The notes beneath the pieces were generated by a model. It made no database searches, was not told where the DNA came from, and was given only the letters and a program-made list of their open reading frames with translations. The position numbers were made by a program, and so were the translations under genes. From a virus, in the IMG/VR virus record IMGVR_UViG_3300010391_000208, positions 1 to 38,150 of that record: 38,150 nucleotides of DNA, one strand, 5' to 3'. Of this stretch, positions 17,420 to 25,388 are shown in pieces; the stretch's first letter is position 1, and the number at the start of each line of letters is the position of its first letter.

Positions 17420-19437
17420 ACCAGTTCCAAACCGATACAGAGCGCAGTGTGGCAACTGCTCTAAACCTTCGTGGTATCACGCCTAGCAAGACCGTAGTTG
17501 ACGTAGCAGGATTACTGGAAAAGCCAAAGCCAACTGCGGGTGCTGTGACTGAAGCCTTCGCACCGGAGCAGGTGCTTCAAGCTGCTGATGAAGCGGCCAA
17601 GAAGTCTCTTACTGGTCCTATGCTGTCTGTGCCCGGACTCAGACAGGTGATGAAGAACATCACGGATGCTCCGGTCGTCGAACAGGCTATGCTCATGGTT
17701 CACCGCGCGCTCGCGCCCGCGAGAACAACTCTGGTTCGCATGGGGCCTGCGGGAACAGCACTAGCTCATACGCTTGACGAAATCTTCACATCTTGGAGGC
17801 TGAAGTCAGGAACAGACGTTGCAGCCATTCGTCAGGTCTTTAAAGGCTTTGGCCTGAAGGACCGAACTCACATTGGCGAAATTATGGAAGGGATTGCAGC
17901 CCCAAAGAGCGAACAACACCTTCTGGCGGCGGAAGCAGCAGAAGAGATTTATGCGCGGCATGGTCGTGAGGCCGGAGAGCTTGATATTCGAGAGCTTCTT
18001 CCTAGTGGCGGTGTGAAGGAGTTTGAGATGAGACGGAACTATCTCACGCATTACTATGATGATAAGCTCATCAAGAAGACGCTTACACCGGGAACCCCCG
18101 AATTCAAGCGCGCTATGGCCATCATTGAAGGGCGAGGAGAGGCGTTGGCTCAGAAGGAAGCTTTGAGTGCTCTGAAGAGTTGGCTGTCTGCTCCGCCGGA
18201 GTTCCGCACAGGACCGATTAACTTCCCACGAAACGATATTCTCGGTCTGCCTTATGAGAAAGACCCACTCAAGGTCATGTCTCGTTACGTCTATTCTGTT
18301 CGTAAGAGACTCGAAGTTGCCAGAAAGTATGGCGGCGATTATCGAGGAGTAGAAGATGTCTACCGTCAAATTGCGACGGAGGGAGGGAACCCGAAGGTCG
18401 CCAAGAACATCTTTGATGCTTTCAACGACCGTCTTCCGCGCGATTACGCGGACCTCGTTCGAGCAGCCTCGACGTACAATGTTCTCACGATGCTCAGTAT
18501 GACAGCCGGATTTGTTCAGCCTTCTCAGCTTATCAACACAGCGGCTATAGCGGGCTACGGCAACCTTATCCGAGCCCTTGGCGCTATTCAAAGCAAGACC
18601 GAGCGCGAGTGGGTTATCTCAACCGGCGCGCACATCAACGAGGTTATTCAGGACATGCTTGGTGTTACCGGCTCTGACCTGTCGAACTGGTGGGTCAAGT
18701 ACGGAACGCTGCTAGAGCCTCTCGACAAGGCGAACCGAATGGTTGCTGCTGTTGCTGGTCGTATGCACGCGGAGCAGACAGCAGAGAAATTTGCGAAGAA
18801 GCAGACTCCTAGATTAGCTGAGCAGCTAACTCGCCTCATGCTTGACCCGGCCGAAGTGCTGGCTCAGGGAGGCAAGCTCACAGAAGAGCAGCTAAAGAAA
18901 GCTGGTCTTCGCGTCTCGCTTGACACTCAGTTCGCTACTTCTGTTCTCGACTTGCCTGAGCTTCGTAACTCATCCGTTGGCCGCGTGGTCTATCAGTTCA
19001 AAACCTTCGCCCTTCAGCAGACCAACTTCGTTATGAAGGACATCATCGCTCCAATGAAGGCTGGCAACTTTGGGCCTGTTACTCGCTACGCCGCAGGTAT
19101 GGGTCCAATCAGCTACCCGATGGCAACGCTCATCCGGGGTGTGAAAGGTCGGCCTGCTCCGAACGACCCCGCGCTGAAGAAGATTGAAGACCTTGCGATG
19201 GTCGGTTCGTTCGGCGTATATTACGATACTTGGATGGCGCTAGCTGCGGGACCAGACAGATTCCTCAGCCTACTTATCGGCCCAACTGCGACTGAGGCAA
19301 CACGATTTCTCGCAAGTGATATTCCCAACGTGGTCCGGGGCAACCCACGCACGCTGGCAAAGCATATTCTCTCGCGTATTCCTAACATCGGGCAGCCACT
19401 CATCAACTACTGGCTGTTCCCGCCGGGGACTAAGTAA
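17416..19437 (+). CDS. Large internal virion / ejection protein candidate
   Basis: 673 residues, mostly helical, rich in Ala/Leu/Lys. It starts with TTG in a TTGA overlap with the previous gene; the first ATG is much later (17623), so either re-initiation at TTG or a joined product with the previous frame is possible. Position next to the transglycosylase and size suggest an ejection protein. No catalytic motif recognised. It ends in a TAATG overlap with the next gene. Confidence 0.7.
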   Translation: MNQFQTDTERSVATALNLRGITPSKTVVDVAGLLEKPKPTAGAVTEAFAPEQVLQAADEAAKKSLTGPMLSVPGLRQVMKNITDAPVVEQAMLMVHRALAPARTTLVRMGPAGTALAHTLDEIFTSWRLKSGTDVAAIRQVFKGFGLKDRTHIGEIMEGIAAPKSEQHLLAAEAAEEIYARHGREAGELDIRELLPSGGVKEFEMRRNYLTHYYDDKLIKKTLTPGTPEFKRAMAIIEGRGEALAQKEALSALKSWLSAPPEFRTGPINFPRNDILGLPYEKDPLKVMSRYVYSVRKRLEVARKYGGDYRGVEDVYRQIATEGGNPKVAKNIFDAFNDRLPRDYADLVRAASTYNVLTMLSMTAGFVQPSQLINTAAIAGYGNLIRALGAIQSKTEREWVISTGAHINEVIQDMLGVTGSDLSNWWVKYGTLLEPLDKANRMVAAVAGRMHAEQTAEKFAKKQTPRLAEQLTRLMLDPAEVLAQGGKLTEEQLKKAGLRVSLDTQFATSVLDLPELRNSSVGRVVYQFKTFALQQTNFVMKDIIAPMKAGNFGPVTRYAAGMGPISYPMATLIRGVKGRPAPNDPALKKIEDLAMVGSFGVYYDTWMALAAGPDRFLSLLIGPTATEATRFLASDIPNVVRGNPRTLAKHILSRIPNIGQPLINYWLFPPGTK

Positions 19438-19718
19438 TGGTTGAACCGAACGGGCGGCTAAAGTTGCATCCAACACTTGCCTTTTCTATTATCACATATC
19501 TGCTTGGTATCGGGGTGGCGTGTGGGATGCTGCTGGCTCAGGTTTCTGCTCTGCGAGCAGAGGTATCGAAACTTAATACACAACTGAGTGGTTCGGTTCG
19601 CTCGCGGGCTGAAGGCGATATTATTATCAAAGATTTCGATGCGCGCATTTCTCGAAATGATAGGGATATTGATAAACTAGATTCTCGTATGTTGGTCGTT
19701 GAGAGGAGAGGCCGATGA
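19437..19718 (+). CDS. Single-TM protein with coiled coil (holin/spanin-like)
   Basis: 93 residues: short polar N terminus, one transmembrane segment (FSIITYLLGIGVACGMLLA, about residues 15-33), then a charged coiled-coil-like tail with heptad-like spacing (LRAEVSKLNTQLSGSV, IIKDFDARISRNDRDIDKLD). Topology and location directly before an endolysin suggest a lysis role, such as a single-TM holin or inner-membrane spanin. It overlaps the endolysin start by 4 bases. Confidence 0.65.
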   Translation: MVEPNGRLKLHPTLAFSIITYLLGIGVACGMLLAQVSALRAEVSKLNTQLSGSVRSRAEGDIIIKDFDARISRNDRDIDKLDSRMLVVERRGR

Positions 19719-20206
19719 GCACAAGACGACTCAGAAACGACGAGGTTCGCCGAATCTATGGCGACCCGGATGGTTATGTGGACGACAATGGCGAAGTAAC
19801 CTCGCTCTGGCCAGCGAAGATTCTCGATGAGTTCCTCCTACCAGTCCCGATTCCCCTATCTTGGGGTGGGGTTGCCAAGCGTGTTCGTTGTCACCGGCTC
19901 GTGCTTCCATCACTTCGCTCAATCATATGGGAAATTTACAGGAACGCTCCTGCTTGGAAGAGCATCAATGACTTTGGCGGTTGTTACCAGTGGAGAACAG
20001 CTAGAGGAACCAAGATTCTGTCTCGTCACTCTTGGGGAATTGCTGTAGACCTTGATACTAAGGACAATCCATTCAAGCGCCTCGTCTCTAATATGCACCC
20101 ATTCGTGGTCAAGACATTCGAGGACAACGGCTGGATTTGGGGCGGAAGATGGCGTTGGCAGCGACGCGACCCACAGCACTTTGAGGTTGGAATATGGCAG
20201 AACTAA
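19715..20206 (+). CDS. M15-family peptidase endolysin
   Basis: 163 residues with the zinc-peptidase signature SRHSWGIAVDLD (H105, D112) and DPQHFE (H155), the metal ligands of the VanY/M15 family. These cut peptide cross-bridges (D-Ala-D-Ala or L-Ala-D-Glu bonds) of peptidoglycan. No separate wall-binding domain and no signal peptide are visible, so export would need a holin. It overlaps its neighbours on both sides. Confidence 0.85.
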   Translation: MSTRRLRNDEVRRIYGDPDGYVDDNGEVTSLWPAKILDEFLLPVPIPLSWGGVAKRVRCHRLVLPSLRSIIWEIYRNAPAWKSINDFGGCYQWRTARGTKILSRHSWGIAVDLDTKDNPFKRLVSNMHPFVVKTFEDNGWIWGGRWRWQRRDPQHFEVGIWQN

Positions 20207-21270
20207 AGAAACGCAGCCCGCTACAGCAATATGAGTCTTGGGTCAAGACTGCCCGAGCTACTCCGTTTGGTACAGCAGCTATGGAGGGCGGGCCAGTCCG
20301 TGCGGTGGGTAATGACCTCACAGCCTTACTCCCTATGCTCTCCGACGTGACTGGTATAGGGAAGACGTTGCTACAAGGGATTGTTCAAGCGACCATGCAC
20401 ACACCGAAGAATGTCATCGGAGAGACTCTTGGGGGCCTTCCCGGCGCGATGGCACAGAGCATGATGGAACATCCTCTTGCTGCTGCTGCTCCGGTGGGCG
20501 CTCTAAAGGCATACAGAGAAACTGTTCCTATTTCTGCTCGTACTTGGTTACACCACCAACTAGGGGACCAGACTCCATTTACATATGCAACTAAAGCCGA
20601 AAAAGCTGACTTTATAGATACAGCTACACAAGGGATGAAAGATTTTGTGAAGATTAAAAATGAAATAAGGTGGGGCAGAGAGCGATTGAGAGCAGAGAAG
20701 CGTAAAGGTAAGCTAGCCGATGAGGGAACGATAGCTAGTTTAGAATCTGATTTGCAGGATAGCGAAAGAAATCTAGGTTATATGCGCAGTAACTTTGCCG
20801 AACCTATCACCCACCTTACAGGCAAAGATAGGCCAAAAAGATTTCTTTATCTTCCGACAGAACTTCACGAGGATTTGGGTTCTACTGGCGTGCCTCATAC
20901 AGCACTAGGCAAGGTATTTTTCGAGTATGATTCGCAAGGAATTCCTATTCGTGTTAGAGACGTTTACAAATTCTACCCAAAACAATACCAGATTGAAGGA
21001 CATGGATATTATGGGTCTTATACTAATAAAGCCATGGTCAAAGAAATTCTAAACCAAATTCGGGGTATGGAGGAATGGGAAAAACCTAGTCTAAAGAATA
21101 TAGGCAATACTTTTACCGCTGGTACTCCAATAGGTGCAGTTATGCGGCGAGCAGGATTTAAGAAACCACCATATATAGCGGATATTCCTCTTGCCGGGCA
21201 ACCTCGCGCTCTCAACGCGCATGACCTCTTCGCTATTGGCGCAGGCGTGGCCCCACGGAAACAGAATTAG
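20194..21270 (+). CDS. Hypothetical protein with an AT-rich inserted segment
   Basis: 358 residues. The N-terminal ~115 residues look like the virion protein cassette (Ala/Gly/Met-rich, normal GC). Bases about 20560-21180, encoding a helical then mixed domain (KAEKADFIDTATQGMKDF, RFLYLPTELHEDLG), are AT-rich with A/T-ending codons. The C terminus returns to local composition. No family recognised; it could be a late accessory or virion-associated effector. It overlaps the endolysin by 13 bases and, on the opposite strand, the last 38 bases of the replication operon. Confidence 0.65.
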   Translation: MAELKKRSPLQQYESWVKTARATPFGTAAMEGGPVRAVGNDLTALLPMLSDVTGIGKTLLQGIVQATMHTPKNVIGETLGGLPGAMAQSMMEHPLAAAAPVGALKAYRETVPISARTWLHHQLGDQTPFTYATKAEKADFIDTATQGMKDFVKIKNEIRWGRERLRAEKRKGKLADEGTIASLESDLQDSERNLGYMRSNFAEPITHLTGKDRPKRFLYLPTELHEDLGSTGVPHTALGKVFFEYDSQGIPIRVRDVYKFYPKQYQIEGHGYYGSYTNKAMVKEILNQIRGMEEWEKPSLKNIGNTFTAGTPIGAVMRRAGFKKPPYIADIPLAGQPRALNAHDLFAIGAGVAPRKQN

Positions 21271-21463
21271 AGTTTGGCCAACTCATGTGTTCCCAGAGGA
21301 TAGGCCACTTGACATTCTTACGCACGGCAACAATCTCGGCTCCCACCAAGTAAACTGCGCCATCCGTATCGGCGGGAAAGTCAACAGTAGTCACTTCGCC
21401 ATAATTCACGAATCGTGGGAACTCTCCCGGAAATAACTCTAGCTGCTCAGCCCTTGTATTCAC
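21233..21463 (-). CDS. Small protein with N-terminal clamp-binding-like motif
   Basis: 76 residues from a GTG start 17 bases inside the end of the polymerase gene. Residues 6-12 read EQLELFP, matching the QLxLF pentapeptide that binds the bacterial beta sliding clamp. The rest (RFVNYGEVTTVDFPADTDGA) looks like a small beta domain. It is the last gene of the replication operon. It may tether polymerase or nuclease activity to the host clamp; that is inference. Confidence 0.6.
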   Translation of the reverse strand: MNTRAEQLELFPGEFPRFVNYGEVTTVDFPADTDGAVYLVGAEIVAVRKNVKWPILWEHMSWPNSNSVSVGPRLRQ

Positions 21464-23792
21464 TTAGCTCTCCCCAAGATGGTCCCGTTCTAACCTCGAC
21501 CGGCACTCTGAATCCCTTCGCAATCATCGGCCATTCGCGGCTCATTACAGCTTGAATAGCCTTCGTACTCTCGCTCAGTGTGTCCTTCTGCAACTCAAAC
21601 ACCGCCTCGTCATATGCGGTGATTAGCTGGTGGCCCCCGAATTCCTCACAAGCCTTGTCCATAGCCAACAAGCTGCTCCAAATGATGTAAGCCGCTGTTC
21701 CCTGACACATGAAGTCAATCGCCGCAGGGCCGTCTCGACCGCCTTGGTAGAAGTATCTCTTGCTACCGAACGGCGTGGTCAGGAAGTATTGTGTCGCAAC
21801 CTGAGTAACAATCTCCTGTCGCCAGAGCCAGAGGCGAGGGAATCGAGAGGCGAAGTCGTTCTGCAAGTCCTTGGCTTCCTTGAATGTGATTCTGAACCCA
21901 TGCGCCTTCAGCGCGTGGACGATTGCACCCGGACCTCCGCCATAGATGGTCCCGTAGGCCACGTTCTTCACTCTCGTTCTGTCGCACTTAAGCTGCTGTT
22001 CCAAGACCGAGAAAGGGTCTTCGTGCTCTAGGACTTTCTGTAATGCTCTATCTCCTGACAAAGCCGCTGCGATTCGAAGTTCTAGCTGCTTGAAGTCAAA
22101 TGAGGCAATGGTCATATCCTCGCTGTGAGGAATCACAATAGTTCTCGCAATTCCTAGCTTCGGCAACTGAATCGGGTTCGGGTCGCGCGGGAGGATTCTC
22201 CCTGTCCCCGCGAGCCCCTTACCAAGATGAATGTGCTCCAAGTCTATGTCATGCCCTGAGTCCTTCGTCACCGGGAGATAATATGGATGAACACAGCCAT
22301 CATCTCCGACTGGCTTCTTGGCATAGGCAGAAAGAAGCTTTGTGTTCTTTCGAATGAACAAGAGTGTCTGAAGGACATCCCTCTCGATTACTCTATCCTC
22401 TCCCAAATCATAGAGAAGCTCATACAAGGCGGCCTTCTCAGCCGTCTCCGAGCCCCCCTTGTTGTACTTTAAGGGTAGCCTGAACTTCTGATAAAGCACC
22501 TTGCGGACCTGCGGCGGGCTATTCGGGTTGACATTCCCCACCAAGCCCTGCCACTTCTCCATGAGTCCCTTCACTGTCTCGGTCAACTCGGCGAGCCATT
22601 TCACGCGCCGCTCGGGATGCATCTTCAGCCCTCGCTCAGACATTCTAACCAGCACAGGCAAGGCTGGCATGACCGTATTTTCGAACAGGTCAAGCATGCC
22701 CTCTTCCTCAAGCAAGCCTCGCGTGATTTCGTAAAGTGTATACTCTTCCTTCACGTCCTCAAGGTTGTATCCTGCGGGGTCTTCCTGCGCTGTGTGCTTC
22801 CATCTCTGGCGGTCAGAATAGAGTGAGGCCACCTCGTTCAATCCTTTGTACAAATCTGGCTGAAGCAACGCCGATGCGAGCATCGTGTCATAGACCTTTC
22901 CGGTCCATGGCATGTTGTGTTCTCTCATCTCTCGAAGGTCGAACGGCGCGTTGTGTGCGATGAATGTTCGCTCGTGGGTGCCGAATTCTCTCGTGATTGC
23001 TTCCTTGACGGCCGGGCTCAGGGGCGCTGTCCACGCTATCGGCTCTCCATTGACTCCCCGGCCTGCCATGCCAACCCTGAGATGAGGCATCGTCTCGACA
23101 TCAATGACGAAGGGGCCATGCATGATTGGCAAGATTCCATTCTTCATCTCTGTGAACTTAATTCCCTGACGAAGCTCTCCTCGCATTGCTCTTCCAACCC
23201 GGTCAAGGTCTGCCTTGAACGCGGGCAAAGTTTTCCGGCCGGTACGCATAACACCGGTGGGATGGAGGGTAGGGAAAATCCATCTCACGCTACCCGGAAC
23301 CATAGTCGCCCGGACAACCCGTTCCTTAACCGCCTTTGGGCTTCCCTTGACGATTCCCTTTGCCTTGTTGGAGGTCTTATAGGTGTCCATCCGAAGAATG
23401 GTCACAAGTACAGGTTGGCACTCGCTCGGCTTGACCATGTACCCTCGCCAAGCCTCGATTCCGTCTTCTAGTCCCGTTACTGCTCTCAACGCCACACCGC
23501 CTAGAGGGACGACGAACTCTCCACGGAAGGCAGAAATGGCGCGTTCAAACTCTGGTCGGTATCTCGTAATCTGCTCTGCCGTTGGGTCGCCGGTCTTCTT
23601 CCTTGGCCATTCACCAATGACGTTGATGATGTAGCAGTCCGCGCGGGTGAATCCTGCCTGCTTTGCTATACTCCACAACAGAGCCCCCGAGCCCCCGACG
23701 AACGGCCGACCGGCTACAAGCTCGTCTTTTCCCGGAGCCATGCCAACAATCAGAATCGGTGCTCGCGGGTCGCCGTCTACCATTACACTCAT
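21447..23792 (-). CDS. polA: DNA polymerase I-type (family A) with N-terminal uracil-DNA glycosylase-like domain
   Basis: 781 residues in three parts. Residues 10-205 resemble family 4-type uracil-DNA glycosylases: VGMAPGKDE, GRPFVGGSGALL, NVIGEWPRKK and HPTGVMR; the usual Fe-S cysteines are not evident. Residues 225-360 are a 3'-5' exonuclease with VIDVET (D231, E233), NAPFD (D285) and YNLEDV (D346). Residues 380-781 are the polymerase: motif A FDFKQLELR (D566), motif B RTRVKNVAYGTIYG (K609, Y613) and motif C AYDEA (D728, E729), where Tyr replaces the common His. It replicates phage DNA, with the glycosylase perhaps reading or removing uracil. The ATG overlaps the preceding micro-ORF stop (ATGA). 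Confidence 0.93.
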   Translation of the reverse strand: MSVMVDGDPRAPILIVGMAPGKDELVAGRPFVGGSGALLWSIAKQAGFTRADCYIINVIGEWPRKKTGDPTAEQITRYRPEFERAISAFRGEFVVPLGGVALRAVTGLEDGIEAWRGYMVKPSECQPVLVTILRMDTYKTSNKAKGIVKGSPKAVKERVVRATMVPGSVRWIFPTLHPTGVMRTGRKTLPAFKADLDRVGRAMRGELRQGIKFTEMKNGILPIMHGPFVIDVETMPHLRVGMAGRGVNGEPIAWTAPLSPAVKEAITREFGTHERTFIAHNAPFDLREMREHNMPWTGKVYDTMLASALLQPDLYKGLNEVASLYSDRQRWKHTAQEDPAGYNLEDVKEEYTLYEITRGLLEEEGMLDLFENTVMPALPVLVRMSERGLKMHPERRVKWLAELTETVKGLMEKWQGLVGNVNPNSPPQVRKVLYQKFRLPLKYNKGGSETAEKAALYELLYDLGEDRVIERDVLQTLLFIRKNTKLLSAYAKKPVGDDGCVHPYYLPVTKDSGHDIDLEHIHLGKGLAGTGRILPRDPNPIQLPKLGIARTIVIPHSEDMTIASFDFKQLELRIAAALSGDRALQKVLEHEDPFSVLEQQLKCDRTRVKNVAYGTIYGGGPGAIVHALKAHGFRITFKEAKDLQNDFASRFPRLWLWRQEIVTQVATQYFLTTPFGSKRYFYQGGRDGPAAIDFMCQGTAAYIIWSSLLAMDKACEEFGGHQLITAYDEAVFELQKDTLSESTKAIQAVMSREWPMIAKGFRVPVEVRTGPSWGELSEYKG

Positions 23793-23869
23793 CTATCGTT
23801 TCCTGTCATCAGTCCCCATAAACCTATGATGGCTAGGGCTATGAACACTATGAGGATTACAGTTCTCAT
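23789..23869 (-). CDS. 26-residue single-TM micro-protein
   Basis: MRTVILIVFIALAIIGLWGL followed by MTGNDR: almost entirely one transmembrane helix with a short polar tail. Its ATG overlaps the upstream stop as ATGA and its stop overlaps the polymerase ATG as ATGA. This double coupling, plus the clean hydrophobic pattern, argues for a real translated gene. Function unknown; it may tether, signal or disturb the membrane. Confidence 0.65.
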   Translation of the reverse strand: MRTVILIVFIALAIIGLWGLMTGNDR

Positions 23870-24312
23870 TCAATCTTCCTATCTGCGGGGGCCTCGAACC
23901 AAGTATGTTGGCACCGTTCACAGGTCCGCCTTAATCGCTCAATAAATTGAATCTGCTTAGTCTCTGGCCTCGGTATGAATTGAGTTTCGTACAAAGCCTC
24001 TATGTAACTGCATTTACATTTTGGGCAGCGGGCGTAACTGTTGAAGGGCCTGATTCCAGTATTTTCTGTCTCATCTTTCCTATCGTCGCCAGCAGCCTCG
24101 CCACTATGTACGGGGGGTGCCCCGTCCGGCTGTAGCTCGCTTCGAGCGCTTCCAATTCCTTCTCCGTCATCGGTTGAATGAAGTACGCCGGGGGCCGGTA
24201 CTTCGGAGTCATGTTCGGAATGCAAGTGTGTCTCTTCTCCTCGCACTCTCCACATGGGAAGTGTCCAAGCGTTCCGGTCCCATCGCATTCCGGGCAGTTG
24301 CATTTTTCGCAT
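23866..24312 (-). CDS. Zinc-ribbon protein, start unresolved
   Basis: The C-terminal ~60 residues (ARCPKCKCSYIEALYETQF ... RRTCERCQHTWFE) form a convincing zinc ribbon with two CxxC pairs. The N-terminal part of this frame overlaps the neighbouring CxxC protein almost completely in another frame, and no standard start codon lies between about 24253 and the ribbon. Possible explanations are true double coding, a rare ATT-type start, or a frameshift joining the two frames. It ends in an ATGA overlap with the 26-residue membrane peptide. Confidence 0.55.
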   Translation of the reverse strand: MRKMQLPGMRWDRNAWTLPMWRVRGEETHLHSEHDSEVPAPGVLHSTDDGEGIGSARSELQPDGAPPVHSGEAAGDDRKDETENTGIRPFNSYARCPKCKCSYIEALYETQFIPRPETKQIQFIERLRRTCERCQHTWFEAPADRKIE

Positions 24313-24329
24313 CGGTCATTCATAGCCAT
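24000..24329 (-). CDS. Cys-rich (DnaJ-type zinc finger-like) protein
   Basis: 109 residues. The N terminus has CEKCNCPECDGTGTLG then PCGECEEKRHTC, resembling the CxxCxGxG repeats of DnaJ-type zinc fingers. The remainder is helical (TEKELEALEASYSR, RLLATIGKMRQKIL). The ATG at 24329 lies within the end of the upstream gene, with a second ATG at 24323. Likely nucleic-acid or protein binding. Confidence 0.65.
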   Translation of the reverse strand: MAMNDRCEKCNCPECDGTGTLGHFPCGECEEKRHTCIPNMTPKYRPPAYFIQPMTEKELEALEASYSRTGHPPYIVARLLATIGKMRQKILESGPSTVTPAAQNVNAVT

Positions 24330-24450
24330 AGAGTAGCTGTCTGGAAGCTAAGTCCTTGATGTATCTATCTCTCATCTGTTCAGTAGTCTCCTCTAAACCA
24401 AATTCGTTTATCCAAATAATTGTATCCTCAAAGGGGACAGCTTCATTCAT
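24316..24450 (-). CDS. Small hypothetical protein (44 residues)
   Basis: Begins MNEAVPFEDTIIWINEFGLE and ends SRQLLYGYE. A longer frame runs up to 24624 but overlaps the HNH gene, so the ATG at 24450 is preferred, with GAACGAGGG just ahead. It overlaps the Cys-rich gene by 14 bases. Function unknown. Confidence 0.5.
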   Translation of the reverse strand: MNEAVPFEDTIIWINEFGLEETTEQMRDRYIKDLASRQLLYGYE

Positions 24451-24502
24451 CCCTCGTTCTTCAGCTTCCGTTATCTCAGGAACTCCAACCTTGATGAATG
24501 AC

Positions 24503-25015
24503 TTAAGCGGGAATCGTGGCTCCCGGAACCTGTGAGAGTGCGTCGGGCTTAATTTTCCACGTCCTACGGAGGAGCTTGTTGATTTCCCTTTGCGAAGCCT
24601 CTTTCCGCGCGCCTTTTGCATCATTCAACGTGCCCGCCAATAATCTCATATTCCCAACCGTGTAACCTAAGCGTGAGTCTATCCTGTCTACTTCCAACAT
24701 ATCTGCTAGTTTCTTTAGAGCCAGCAAGGATAGCCCGGTCAAAGAACACCGAGAGCGCATGTCTCGTGAAAGCATAATCATCTTGGCGTGGGCTTTCGTG
24801 TCGTGTTTCATTTCCCTGTGCTCCCACTCTCTCCATCTCGCCTGACATAACGCGCATGAACGTCTCTGAGGCAGGGCACGCCGCCCACAGGTGTAGCAAC
24901 GTTCGAAAGAAAGCCGCCTTCTCCAATTTCTTTTCTTGTCTCGGTTTAATCTCTGATGATGAGCACATAATTTACCCATCGCTTCCCTTTGGCAATTTAC
25001 TCGGCTGCATTCCAA
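24503..25015 (-). CDS. HNH-type endonuclease-like protein with N-terminal zinc motif
   Basis: 170 residues. The N terminus CSRVNCQREAMGKLCAHHQR has the C-x4-C-x7-C-x2-H pattern seen ahead of many phage HNH proteins, which favours the TTG start at 25015 over the ATG at 24979 that would delete it. A second CxxC pair (CYTCG, CALC) follows. The C-terminal core LEVDRIDSRLGYTVGNMRLL then LNDAKG matches the phage HNH pattern (VDRID...GY...NxRL....N..K). These nucleases nick or cut DNA with one metal. The classical first His is not obvious, so activity is uncertain. Confidence 0.7.
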   Translation of the reverse strand: MECSRVNCQREAMGKLCAHHQRLNRDKKRNWRRRLSFERCYTCGRRALPQRRSCALCQARWREWEHREMKHDTKAHAKMIMLSRDMRSRCSLTGLSLLALKKLADMLEVDRIDSRLGYTVGNMRLLAGTLNDAKGARKEASQREINKLLRRTWKIKPDALSQVPGATIPA

Positions 25016-25388
25016 GGCGGGCCTCCTTGATTTTCTTCATCTCCTCAGTCATATGACGCTCTATTGCGGTCACTGAGATACGCATGACTCTAGAGAATTC
25101 CTCTTCTGTCAGGTCAACCAAGTGGCCGTCCATGAGGAGTTTTCTTGTCCTGAAAGCTATCCCCTCATCTGTGGTGTTCAACACTTGCCTCTGAGGGTGC
25201 CATATCTGTATCTCCGGCTGCGCGTGTTCATCGCTTGCTGCCTCTTCGACCTCGGCCAGCGTCTCTACCCTCTCTTCTTGTGTTCTAGGGTCGAGTGTTC
25301 CACCTTCAAGCACAGGTCCGCTCCCGCCTCCACGCATTCCTGCGATTATTCGGGCTAGAGCTGCCGGATGAGGAGCTTGTTCGAGCAT
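24972..25388 (-). CDS. Hypothetical protein of the replication operon
   Basis: 138 residues: a Gly/Ala-rich N terminus, an acidic middle (EERVETLAEVEEAASDEHAQ), and a C-terminal helical part including VDLTEEEFSRVMRISVTAIE, which could be a small helix-turn-helix. Overlaps the HNH gene by 44 bases and abuts the DUF1599 gene. No firm family assignment. Confidence 0.65.
   Translation of the reverse strand: MLEQAPHPAALARIIAGMRGGGSGPVLEGGTLDPRTQEERVETLAEVEEAASDEHAQPEIQIWHPQRQVLNTTDEGIAFRTRKLLMDGHLVDLTEEEFSRVMRISVTAIERHMTEEMKKIKEARLGMQPSKLPKGSDG

Noticed and set aside
17806-18591. 261-residue open frame on the - strand
   Set aside because: Antisense shadow of the large virion protein gene; Arg/Ser/Leu-rich composition, no ribosome site, no recognisable motif.
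22917-23471. 184-residue open frame on the + strand
   Set aside because: Shadow of the polymerase gene; composition typical of an antisense frame.
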